Assembly (NCBI GenBank): GCA_026002855.1 | Contig: BPGD01000001.1 | Location: forward strand, 2,116,001 to 2,180,000 | DNA: 64,000 nt | Direction: 5' to 3' | From: Bryobacteraceae bacterium | GTDB lineage: Bacteria > Acidobacteriota > Terriglobia > Bryobacterales > Bryobacteraceae | In this document: positions 7,977 through 16,900 of the stretch, piece by piece | Layout of the letters: every line of letters begins with the position of its first letter | How positions within the stretch are numbered: the stretch's first letter is position 1 | Made by a program: the position numbers and the translations under genes | The notes under the pieces: generated by a model | What the model was told of the DNA's origin: nothing | Seen by the model: the letters and a program-made list of their open reading frames with translations, nothing else | Database searches by the model: none

Positions 7977-10900
7977 TAACAAGCTCGAACTGGTTGTCGA
8001 AATCGACACCAAACAGGCCAACGCCTCCATCAAGAGCGTCAATGCCAGCCTGACCAGCATGGAGGCTGCGGCGGTGAAGACAGCGCGCGGCGCCGCGCAG
8101 GGAATCGATGGCATGACCGCCTCGATGGCGAAGGCCGTGGCCGCCGGACAGCTGATCTATTCAGCTCTCTCGGCGGCAGCGCGCGCGATGCGCGAGATGA
8201 CCGTCGGCGCCATCGAGACCCAGGACCAGATCGGTAAGACGGCCCAGCGCATTGGCATGAGCACGGAGGCTTTCAGCGCTCTACGCCATGCGGCCGAGCT
8301 CTCCGATGTGACGATGGATCAGCTGACTGGGTCTCTGGCCCGCTTCGCTCGGAATATTGCCACCGGCTCGACGGCGCTCGATGCTCTGGGAGTCGCTGTG
8401 CGGCGATCAGACGGCGCGACCCGCGACATGGATCAGATCCTCTCGGACGTCGCCGAACGCTTCTCCAGCATGCCCGACGGCGTGCAGAAAACCGCGCTGG
8501 CGGTCGAGCTGTTCGGCCGCGGAGGCGCAGCACTCATCCCGCTGCTCAACCAGGGAGCGGGCGGGCTAGCTGCGATGGCTCGCGAGGCGCGCGAACTTGG
8601 CCGCGTAATCGACACAGAAACGGCCACGCAGGCCGAAGAGCTGAATGACAATATCACGCGACTGAAAGGCGCGGCAGAAGGACTCGCGTTCGAGTTGGCG
8701 CGCCAGCTCGTGCCACGCGCGATCGATGTCACGCAGGCCCTGCTCCGATGGGTCCGCGATGGGGGATTGGATCGGATCGCAGGCTATCTCCGCGATGCTG
8801 CCGAATGGGCGCGCAATATCGGTGCGTGGATCATCCAGTACGCCGTCGTTCGGAATGTGCTCGAGCTTGCCGCAGCGCTCCGGACCGCAGCCGTGGCTGC
8901 AGGCGCGCTGAATGCGGCCCTCCTGGCCAATCCTTGGGGCCTGGCCGCCGCCGGCGTGGCTACGCTAGGAGTCGCCCTGTGGCGGGAGAAAGAGCGGCTC
9001 GACCAGTATCAGGAATCGATGACCAAAGCGGCCGAGAAGGCCGCCCTTCTAAAGCAGATCAGCGAAGGGGCGACGCTCGAAGAGCTCAAGCGCAAGGGCT
9101 ACGACGAGGCTGCCATCCGCGCTGCGATTGGCGCTCCAGCGGCGAGTGCCGCTACCAGGCCGAGGATTGCCTTCGACATGGAGGATGTGCAGGCGCTCGA
9201 TGAGGCCCGTACGAAGGCCGCAGAGGCGGAGAAGCGCGCGGCTGACCTGCTGCGTGAGGCGCGCGAGTCGGAGCTGTCTGGCCTGGCGCGCGTGATCGTG
9301 CAATATCAGCGCTACCGCGAGGAGCTGGGGCTGAGCGCAAAGGCGCAGAGGGACGTCGCCGCTGCTGCCGAGATCCGCATCCGCGCCGAGCTCGAGGCCG
9401 AGCGTAAGCGCAGAGGCGATGAGATGGCGGCGGACATCGACAGACAGCAGGATCTCCGCCGCAGAGCGTTGGCTGATGAGGTGCGCGCGCAGATCGAATT
9501 TCAAAATGAAACGCTCCAGCGCGAGATGGAAACGGCTCGGGCGCGCCTCGGCTACGAGGAGACGGTTGCAGAGCAGATGAGGGATGCGCGATTGCGGGAT
9601 CTCGATACGATTCAGGCTCGCACGGTCGAATCTCAGATCGCCGTCGTCCAAGAGCGGCTGCGCATTGAGGAGGACTATCTCATGCGCCGCTTTGCGCTAC
9701 GCGCCGACGAGTTGCGGCGTGAAAGTGAGATCGAGATCGCGACGATCGAGACCATCGCCCGGGCGCGTGGCATCGCTGAAGAGGAGATCGCAGCTCGTCG
9801 CGACGCTATCCTGCAGAACTATGGGGAGCGCGCCCGTCAGCTGGAAGCCGACACACGAGCCGCGATCGACGCGGCACGTCAGAACGCTGCCGTGCGCCAG
9901 GCGCAGCTGATCCGCGACCAAAACCAGCGCATCTTCGCTAGCTTCAAGCGTCAGGCGGAGGGCGTCTTCGATGCGCTGCTCACCAAGTCGCAGTCTGTCT
10001 GGTCTGCCATCGGCAATGCGCTCAAGACAGCCCTGCTGACGGCCATCAAGGAAGTAGTCAGCTCGAATGTAGCTGCGATGCTGATGCGGCTGTTCACAGG
10101 TGCTCGCATCCCGGTGGCCGGCGGAGGTCTCGCTGGACTGCTCGGGCTCGGAGCGGCTCCCGCGTTCGGCGCGACAGGTGGCATTGTGCCAGGTGTGACG
10201 CCTGGAACCACGCCACCGTTCATGCCCTCCGGCGGGCTTGGGTCACTTGGAGGCTTTGGCTTCAGCCGCGCTGGACTGGCAGCGGCTTTGCCGCAGATCG
10301 GGCTGCTCGGAGCGGGATTCGGTCTCATGGGAGCGTTCCGGCTCGGGCAGGGCGGCGGCGTCGGGAGAGCGTTCGCGCCAGCAATCGGAGCCGTCAGCGG
10401 CATGCTTGGCTTCGGCGCGCTTGCGAGCATGTTCCCAGTGCTGGCGGCCGCCGGACCGTTCGGGCTCATCGCGGCGGCCGGCATTGGCGCGTTCGTGGGC
10501 TTGATGGGGCTGTTCCGCAAGTCCGCAGAGCAGAAGGCTCGCGAGAAGATCAAAGCCACCTACGGCGTGGACATCCGCGAGAAGAACATTCTCACCCAGA
10601 TCGTGAACATTGCCAAACAGGGCTTCGGCGGCAACCTCGATATGGCCATCCGCAGCCAGCAGATCCGCGACCTGGTCGAACTATACGCGATGTCGACTGG
10701 TCAGAGCACATCGGGGATCCCAGCCACCGTGCGCCCGGTCTCGCTGCTCCAGCTAGGCGGGAGCCTGTTCCAGTCGAGTTCCAGCGGGCTGACGTTGGAT
10801 CGCGTCGGCAGCGGCGCGCCGTCGTCCGCGGCCGCGCCCACGGTGATCAACATCACCGTGCCCGGAGCGAAGGAATTCTTCGAGAAAGAAACCGTGCGCG

Positions 10901-11016
10901 TGGTGGTGGACAATCCGCGCGCCGTGCAATCGGCTGCAATGACGGCGTTGCGCAGCAATGCCGGGCGCCGTGAAACTGCGGCGCTGCAACTGACACCAGG
11001 ACTGATCACGTCATGA
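7969..11016 (+). CDS. Tail tape measure protein
   Basis: A 1015-residue protein whose length sets the tail length. The N-terminus (KLELVVEIDTKQANASI) and the region at about 80-200 (RIGMSTEAFSALRHAAELS) match the usual start of tape measure proteins. Residues about 400-680 are a long charged coiled coil rich in Glu, Arg and Ala. Residues about 700-860 are Gly/Ala/Leu-rich and hydrophobic, suitable for membrane insertion during DNA ejection. The GTG start at 7969 overlaps the stop of the preceding gene. The stop overlaps the holin start. Confidence 0.92.
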   Translation: MADNKLELVVEIDTKQANASIKSVNASLTSMEAAAVKTARGAAQGIDGMTASMAKAVAAGQLIYSALSAAARAMREMTVGAIETQDQIGKTAQRIGMSTEAFSALRHAAELSDVTMDQLTGSLARFARNIATGSTALDALGVAVRRSDGATRDMDQILSDVAERFSSMPDGVQKTALAVELFGRGGAALIPLLNQGAGGLAAMAREARELGRVIDTETATQAEELNDNITRLKGAAEGLAFELARQLVPRAIDVTQALLRWVRDGGLDRIAGYLRDAAEWARNIGAWIIQYAVVRNVLELAAALRTAAVAAGALNAALLANPWGLAAAGVATLGVALWREKERLDQYQESMTKAAEKAALLKQISEGATLEELKRKGYDEAAIRAAIGAPAASAATRPRIAFDMEDVQALDEARTKAAEAEKRAADLLREARESELSGLARVIVQYQRYREELGLSAKAQRDVAAAAEIRIRAELEAERKRRGDEMAADIDRQQDLRRRALADEVRAQIEFQNETLQREMETARARLGYEETVAEQMRDARLRDLDTIQARTVESQIAVVQERLRIEEDYLMRRFALRADELRRESEIEIATIETIARARGIAEEEIAARRDAILQNYGERARQLEADTRAAIDAARQNAAVRQAQLIRDQNQRIFASFKRQAEGVFDALLTKSQSVWSAIGNALKTALLTAIKEVVSSNVAAMLMRLFTGARIPVAGGGLAGLLGLGAAPAFGATGGIVPGVTPGTTPPFMPSGGLGSLGGFGFSRAGLAAALPQIGLLGAGFGLMGAFRLGQGGGVGRAFAPAIGAVSGMLGFGALASMFPVLAAAGPFGLIAAAGIGAFVGLMGLFRKSAEQKAREKIKATYGVDIREKNILTQIVNIAKQGFGGNLDMAIRSQQIRDLVELYAMSTGQSTSGIPATVRPVSLLQLGGSLFQSSSSGLTLDRVGSGAPSSAAAPTVINITVPGAKEFFEKETVRVVVDNPRAVQSAAMTALRSNAGRRETAALQLTPGLITS

Positions 11017-11426
11017 CGGACATCTGGCGGCTGTTCAAGCTCGTCACTGCGGCCCTGATTTCTGCGTTTTTGGGGCTGCACGTCGTGATTCAACTACTGG
11101 TATATGCGATTGCCTTTGACATCGCTACCGGCGTCGTCGCCGGATGGGTCGAAGAGCGAGTGTCATCTGAAATTTCCAGGAAAGGGATGGCCCGAAAGCT
11201 GATGATTTTGCTTGGCGTGGCTGCTGCCGAAGTTGCTGGACGGCACGCGCATCTCGAAATTGCTGTGCCGTGGGGCGGCACATGGGGTCTTGGTGCCGCC
11301 ATTGCAGCGTACTACTGCATCCACGAGGCAATAAGCATCTGCGAAAATCTCGCGCGTGCTGGCGTGCCTTTGCCAGAATTCGTTATGAAACGATTACAAG
11401 AATTGCAACGACTGGAGGGGAAATGA
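11013..11426 (+). CDS. Phage holin, TcdE/phi29-like family
   Basis: A 137-residue membrane protein with two to three hydrophobic segments: LVTAALISAFLGLHVVIQLL, a second around AFDIATGVVAGWV, and a third around GLGAAIAAYYCIHEAI. The pattern DIATGVVAGW with a following SRKGMARKLMILL is characteristic of the toxin-secretion/phage-lysis holin family. It would form lesions in the inner membrane that release or activate the endolysin. It leads a four-gene lysis block inserted between the tape measure and the distal tail genes. Confidence 0.8.
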   Translation: MTDIWRLFKLVTAALISAFLGLHVVIQLLVYAIAFDIATGVVAGWVEERVSSEISRKGMARKLMILLGVAAAEVAGRHAHLEIAVPWGGTWGLGAAIAAYYCIHEAISICENLARAGVPLPEFVMKRLQELQRLEGK

Positions 11427-11761
11427 AAACACTGATTGATGCCATAAAGTATTGGTTGTCCCGCCTCTTGTCACGCGATCTTGTACGGAATGTGCTCGAT
11501 GGGATTGAGAGAGCCGCCCCATATCTGGATACGGCCTACGAGCTCGTCCAGACCGCTGCGCGCCTGGCGCCGAACAGGACCGTTGCCGAGCTGGCATCAG
11601 TAGCCGATGCACTGGGAGTGCCGGCGGTCTGGCGGTCTGATGACAAAGGGGCAGCCATCAGGGAGCTCGTGCTCGCCGCGCTGCGCTGGAGGTTCCCGCA
11701 GGTGCCGGATCGAGTGCTCAATCGCGCGATCGAACTCGCCTACGGAGCGCTGCGGCCATGA
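11423..11761 (+). CDS. Unknown phage protein in lysis cassette
   Basis: The gene encodes 112 residues from the ATG at 11423, which overlaps the holin stop and follows GGAGGGGAA. It is mostly helical: an amphipathic N-terminus (LIDAIKYWLSRLL) and a basic C-terminal half with LALRW-like hydrophobic stretches. No Cys, no signal peptide and no clear membrane segment are visible. It lies between holin and the muralytic enzyme, so a role in lysis timing (antiholin-like) is possible but not shown. Confidence 0.7.
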   Translation: MKTLIDAIKYWLSRLLSRDLVRNVLDGIERAAPYLDTAYELVQTAARLAPNRTVAELASVADALGVPAVWRSDDKGAAIRELVLAALRWRFPQVPDRVLNRAIELAYGALRP

Positions 11762-12210
11762 CGAGAGCAGAGCTGATCGAGCGCATCGCGCAGGCGATCG
11801 CGGAGATGGAGGGTTTCTACGCCACCGGCACAAATCCGACGCTTGCCCAGCGCAACGCGAACCCAGGCAATATCCGCACGTGGCGTGATGCGAATGGCAA
11901 GCCATATCCCACCTACCGCGGCTACGTGGATTTCGTGCAATGGTCGGCGGATCGCAATCCTGGAGCGTCGATGGATGAGATCAGTCGTAAGGCGCTCGAG
12001 GAAGGCTGGCGCGTGCTGCGCGTGCTGGTAGGGCAGTATCTGGATGGGCGCTACACGCAAGGCAAGCCGCCGACGCTCGAGGAGATGTTCCGGGTCTACG
12101 CGCCGGCCGCGGATGGAAATCATCCGGCCAACTATGCCCGCTTCGTCGCGGGCCGGATCAACGCGCGCCCGGACCAGCCATTACAGGAGCTGATCGATGA
12201 GCGTGCGTGA
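11758..12210 (+). CDS. Putative endolysin (muralytic enzyme)
   Basis: A 150-residue protein starting with a helix and MEGFYATGTNPTLAQRNANPGNIR. The E-GF followed by RN-NPGN motif is typical of small phage muramidase or transglycosylase-like proteins, with the Glu as the probable acid. There is no signal peptide, which fits export of the enzyme through holin lesions. It follows a holin. The stop lies 14 bases inside the next gene. The specific bond cleaved cannot be read from sequence. Confidence 0.65.
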   Translation: MTRAELIERIAQAIAEMEGFYATGTNPTLAQRNANPGNIRTWRDANGKPYPTYRGYVDFVQWSADRNPGASMDEISRKALEEGWRVLRVLVGQYLDGRYTQGKPPTLEEMFRVYAPAADGNHPANYARFVAGRINARPDQPLQELIDERA

Positions 12211-12919
12211 CCGCATCCTGCTGGCGTTGCTGGCGGCCGTGGCAGCGGCGATCTGCTGGGCGGCGGCCGAGGCGGCCCTGGCCCTGCGTGCGTGGGGGAG
12301 GCTGCCAGAGGACTTGGCCGCCGAGGCGGCGGCGGTGCGATCGGACCTCACTGCGCAGGTGGATATTCTCCGCGAGGATGCCCGCGCTGAGCTGGCCGCG
12401 ACCAGGCGAGACGTGCTGGCGCAGACGGAGATGGCGCTCAGGCTGGCAGATCAGCGACTCGCGGACGCGATCGAAAGGGCCGACAACAGGACAGGCGAAG
12501 CTCTGGCGGAGGCTCACCGGGTGAGCGTATCGGCCGCCTCCCTGCTCGACGAGGCACGGGCCGGAGTGGCCGAGGCCCGCGCCGGCGGCCGCGAGGCAGC
12601 GGCCCGCATCGACTACTGGACGGACTGCGAGCGCAACGGGCTCTGCTGGCAGGGCGCGATGACGGACACACTGCTCGCCGGACGCCGGGCGGCGCTCGCG
12701 ATCGACCGCGCGATGCCCCAGATCGTGGCCGCGACGGAGGCGTCGGCGGCAGGAGTGCACCAGACGGCCGCCGCGAGCGCGCAGACGGCGGCAAATCTCG
12801 CACGGCTTACGCAGCCCGGGCCGCGCTGGCTGCGATACCTCGGAATCGGCCTCAGTGTGGCCGCGCCGGCTAGTCAGGTGGCACTTCCATTCGTCGTGCG
12901 GCGCGCGGAGTTACGGTAA
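12197..12919 (+). CDS. Membrane-anchored coiled-coil protein, spanin-like
   Basis: A 240-residue protein with an N-terminal hydrophobic anchor (ILLALLAAVAAAICW), then a long Ala/Glu/Arg-rich coiled coil to about residue 140, and a second hydrophobic stretch near the C-terminus (LGIGLSVAAPASQVALPF). Position after the holin and endolysin suggests an inner-membrane spanin or another lysis accessory protein, but it is longer than Rz-type spanins and no outer-membrane partner is obvious. Confidence 0.55.
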   Translation: MSVRDRILLALLAAVAAAICWAAAEAALALRAWGRLPEDLAAEAAAVRSDLTAQVDILREDARAELAATRRDVLAQTEMALRLADQRLADAIERADNRTGEALAEAHRVSVSAASLLDEARAGVAEARAGGREAAARIDYWTDCERNGLCWQGAMTDTLLAGRRAALAIDRAMPQIVAATEASAAGVHQTAAASAQTAANLARLTQPGPRWLRYLGIGLSVAAPASQVALPFVVRRAELR

Positions 12920-13320
12920 TGCCCGGCTCAGTCCAAAACGCGGCACCGCTCACCGTGCTGCCGGCAAGCCTGTCGCGCGCCTTCGTCCACGAGCGCGAAT
13001 ACCCGGTCATCGACAACGAGTACCGCAATGGCGAATCGCAGCGATTTGTCCAGGCGACCAACAGCCGCAGACGATGGCGGCTGGCCAAGCGGCTGACCGC
13101 GGCGCAGCTCTCGGCCCTGCGTGATTTCTATGACGCCCGCAAAGGCCCCACCGAGCCGTTCTACTTCTATGACCCCTACGAAACCAGCCCGAAGTTCTCG
13201 CACGATCCGACTGGCCAGGCTTTGCCCGGTCGCTATACCGTGCGCTTCGCCGGCTCGTGGGAGCAAAGCAGCCTGGTAGCTCGCACCGACGTCTCCATCG
13301 AGCTCGTGGAGGTGGCATGA
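12919..13320 (+). CDS. Distal tail protein, DUF2460-like
   Basis: A 133-residue protein. The segment FVQATNSRRRWRLAKRLTAAQLSALRDFYDARKGPTEPFYFYDPYET is typical of DUF2460-type distal tail proteins, which link the tube to the tail tip. A very similar block recurs at the N-terminus of the 1265-aa hub (RRFTIRKRW followed by LRNFWESKYGPYGAFTF), suggesting duplication. The ATG overlaps the preceding TAA stop. Confidence 0.7.
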   Translation: MPGSVQNAAPLTVLPASLSRAFVHEREYPVIDNEYRNGESQRFVQATNSRRRWRLAKRLTAAQLSALRDFYDARKGPTEPFYFYDPYETSPKFSHDPTGQALPGRYTVRFAGSWEQSSLVARTDVSIELVEVA

Positions 13321-13931
13321 TCCGCAGACTCACCCTGCTGTGGCTATCTGCGCTTTCCGTCGCTGCGCAGACGATCATCCAGGACACCATCTATTCCGGT
13401 ACGACGCCGTTCCGAGGCCGCATCGTCGTCATTGGCCCGGATATGACGACAGCGAGCGGTCGCACGGTCGTGCGATCCAGGCAGGAGATCAACGTCACCG
13501 ACGGCCAGATCTCGGTCCAGCTTGAGCCGAACGATACGGCGACGCCGGCGAACACCTTCTACGTCGTGCAGTACTACCCCCAGAAAGGGCAGAACTGGTC
13601 GGAGCAATGGATCGTGCCCACGAGCGCTACGCCGCTGAAGGTGCATCAGGTGCGGATCATCAGCTCTGGCGGCCTGTGGCCCGTGCCGCCGCCCCAGCAG
13701 CAGATGCCCAATTTTGCCGACTCAGAAGTTCCGCTCGGCGTGATCGACGGCAGCAATCGCACGTTTCAGTTATCCTTTTCGCCATCCCCGCCCAACAGCC
13801 TCATCCTCACCCGCAACGGGCTCGTCATGAAGCGTGGCCTCGATTACACGCTCGCCGGCAAGACGATCACCTTCATTGCCGAGCAGACTCCGCAGGTCGG
13901 TGACGTACTGCTAACCTGGTACCGCTACTGA
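13317..13931 (+). CDS. Exported protein with a phage tail-type C-terminal domain
   Basis: A 204-residue protein from the ATG at 13317, which overlaps the previous stop. The first 20 residues, MIRRLTLLWLSALSVAAQ, look like a Sec signal peptide and resemble signals of exported host proteins in this window. The C-terminal 65 residues (PLGVIDGSNRTF, SLILTRNGL, DYTLAGKTITF, GDVLLTWYRY) form a beta pattern common in phage tail tip or decoration proteins. An exported tail-region protein is unusual. It could be a surface or periplasmic protein made in lysogeny, or the hydrophobic N-terminus may simply be buried in the virion. Confidence 0.7.
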   Translation: MIRRLTLLWLSALSVAAQTIIQDTIYSGTTPFRGRIVVIGPDMTTASGRTVVRSRQEINVTDGQISVQLEPNDTATPANTFYVVQYYPQKGQNWSEQWIVPTSATPLKVHQVRIISSGGLWPVPPPQQQMPNFADSEVPLGVIDGSNRTFQLSFSPSPPNSLILTRNGLVMKRGLDYTLAGKTITFIAEQTPQVGDVLLTWYRY

Positions 13932-13932
13932 C

Positions 13933-16900
13933 ATGCCCGATTACATCGGCAACATCATAGTCCCTGAGATCGTCCCGAGCGGCGTGTTTCCGCTCACGCC
14001 CGATTACCCGCTCGAGGTGCGCCGCGACCATGAGGTCGCTGTGCATCAGTTCGGCAGCGGCAATGCCAAGATCGAGCAACGATTTCTGATTGGCACAGGT
14101 GCGCGGCGATTCACCATCCGCAAGCGATGGCTGCGTGATGCCGACCGCATCGCTCTGCGCAACTTTTGGGAGTCGAAATACGGACCCTATGGGGCCTTCA
14201 CCTTCAATGTCCCGAACGATAGCGGCACAGGAACCACGCCCGTCACCTGCCGATTCGCCAACGAGCCGCTCTCTTGGGAGATGGTTGCCGACTGGGCGTG
14301 CTCGCTCGGCGTAACGCTGATCGAGATCCCCCAGACGAGCCCGTCGTATCCGCTGAATCAGACCGTCAATCGCTTCCCGCCGGCCGCGCTCCAGACCGCT
14401 CTGCTCTCCCAGGTCCAGGAGATCATCCCGCTCATCCGCATTCAACCCCTCCAGCCTGGTTACCCGGCGATCTACGTCTCTGACCGCCGCTGTACGATCG
14501 GCGGTCAGCTCTACCAAGCGCGGCTTCTGGAGTTCGACGGCATCTCGCAGTCCATCGGAAACGAATCCGACGAAGCCCAGTTCACCTTCGGAAACGCTGA
14601 CCGCGTAATGCGCGATCTCTCGAATGACGTCGACCTATTCCGCGCCGAGATCGCCTTCAGCCTCTTCCACGTCGGAACCGGCATCAAGCTCGATCTCTGG
14701 AAAGGCAACATCGTGAACTGGACCTGCGACTCGGGGCCCGAGTTCCGAGTCACTGCCGCCGACGGCCTCTATGAGCTGAACCTGCCCTACCCAACGCGCA
14801 AGATCTCCCGCACTTGCTGGAAGCGCTTCAATTCTGCGTCATGCCCTTTTGCCTCGCAAGGTGCGCTCGATCTGGTCCACTTCCCCGATGCCGACCCGAC
14901 CCGCTGCGATAAAGGATACGATACTCCGAATGGGTGCCTGGCGCATGGGATGAAGCGTTACTACGGCGGCATCTATGCCGAGCCGCAGGGCGTGCGCATC
15001 AAGGACAACTCCACTGGCGTCTGGGGCTTCGGCCGCTCGACGCTCACCTCGGTGTCGCTGGTCGCCGACTCGATCTACGATCAGGTCCTGCCGGAGATCT
15101 ACACTGACTCGCCCATGCCGGTCAACGCGAAGATAGCTGCCGGGCGGGACGAGAGCGACTTCTACGAGGCGCTCGGGATCGTCGGAGAAGGCCCGCTGGG
15201 CGCCTACGGCACGGGCCACAAGCTCGACGGGCAGTATCATCACGGCTATCCGGGGCCGTTGGGGCTCCGCCAGGTGCTGGGCTCTGACCCGGCCGGCGAG
15301 CAGGACTGGTTCTCGCTCGACCAATCTGGTGATCAGACGAACGGCGATTGGCGGAAGGTGTTCTACGGCAACTCGACATATAAGGATAACTTCGCTGCCG
15401 GGACAGCATTCCTCGTCATCCGCCGCTCTGACGCCAAGGGGCTGCAGCTTTCGCGCCTGAGCGAGCACGCGATGGAAGCCGTGGTCGCCCAGGGGCTCGG
15501 CGGCTGGAAGTGGACTGCGCCGGGGAGCCGTTCATGGCAGACGGCTCTGACCAATCCCATCTGGATCGCGGTCAACATGCTCCTCCGCGCCCGAGGCCTG
15601 CGCCTGGGTGCGGGCGCCACCACCGAGCAACTGGACTTCGCGGAGACCCTGTTTGACGTGGATGCGGCGATCGCGGCGGCGGCGATCTGTGACGAGCAAG
15701 TGTCGAAGCTGGTCGGCACAGGCACGGAGACCCAGTGCAAGTTCCGCGGCGTGCTTCAGGAAGAGAAGCCGCTGCGCGACTGGCTCCAGGAAGTCTTGAT
15801 GAACTGCCTGGGCTACTACACATTCTCGAACGGCAAGCTCAAGCTCGGCGTGCGGGTGAACTCGTCAGCAGTCGAGGCCTTCACCGAAGGCAACATCCTT
15901 TTCCGCAGCCTGCAACTGGCGCCCCTCAAGCCATCCTTCAACCATCTCACCGCCAACTTTGCTGACGAGGACTTCGAGTTCGTCGCCAACTCGATCTCGC
16001 TCTACGATATCGACCACGCCACGCTCATCGGCGGCGGCGCGGGTCCGCTGTTCCTGAAGTCGACGGTGAATCTCTCCGGCACAGCATCGAAGTCGCAAGC
16101 GGCGCGGATCATCACCGTGCGGCTGCGGGAGGAGTTGGGCGGCATCACGCCGGAGGAGTGGAAGAAGGCGCGCCAGATCGCATTCAAGACCACGGTCCTG
16201 GCGCTCAACACCGAGCCCGGCATGGTCTGCTCGCTGACGCACCCCGACATGCCCGGCGGCACAGGCGAGTTCCGCGTGACAGGGTGGCGGCTGAACCGCG
16301 ACTACTCGATCGACATCCAGGGCCGCACGACGACGGACTCCATGTACGACCTGGTCGCTGGCCCGAAGCCGGCGGATGTGGTTCCGGCACCGCCAACTGA
16401 GGAGGTCCTGATCGATACTGGCGTCCCAGGTACGCTGGCCGGCACTCCTCGCCTGGGCGATTATGGCACGTTCATTCTCGATGACATCACGGTCAACGCC
16501 GACGCCTCTGGCAATCAGAATATCGCCGGTGCGCGCGAGATCACGATGGAGCTCTACTACGTCGACGAGCTTTTGACCGATCTCTGGGGGCTGGTCGGAG
16601 TAGACCTCAATGCGACAGCAGATCAGGTCTCCGTCTACTGCACGGTGAACCCAAACACGCAGCAGACCTTCCGCGTCGGCGACCTGATCATATTCAACGA
16701 CGAGGCAGCTGACCCGAACAACGCCGGCCGCCGATCATACGAGGTCGCCCAAATCGTCGGACCAGGCGATGACGGCGACCCGGTCAGCACCGGCACTTTC
16801 GTGATCCAGCGCGGCGCCGGCAGCGACGGGATGCTTGGAACGAAGAAATGCCCGCATCTGGCTGGGGTGCGCTTCTACAAGATCGACACGAAGGCGTTCA

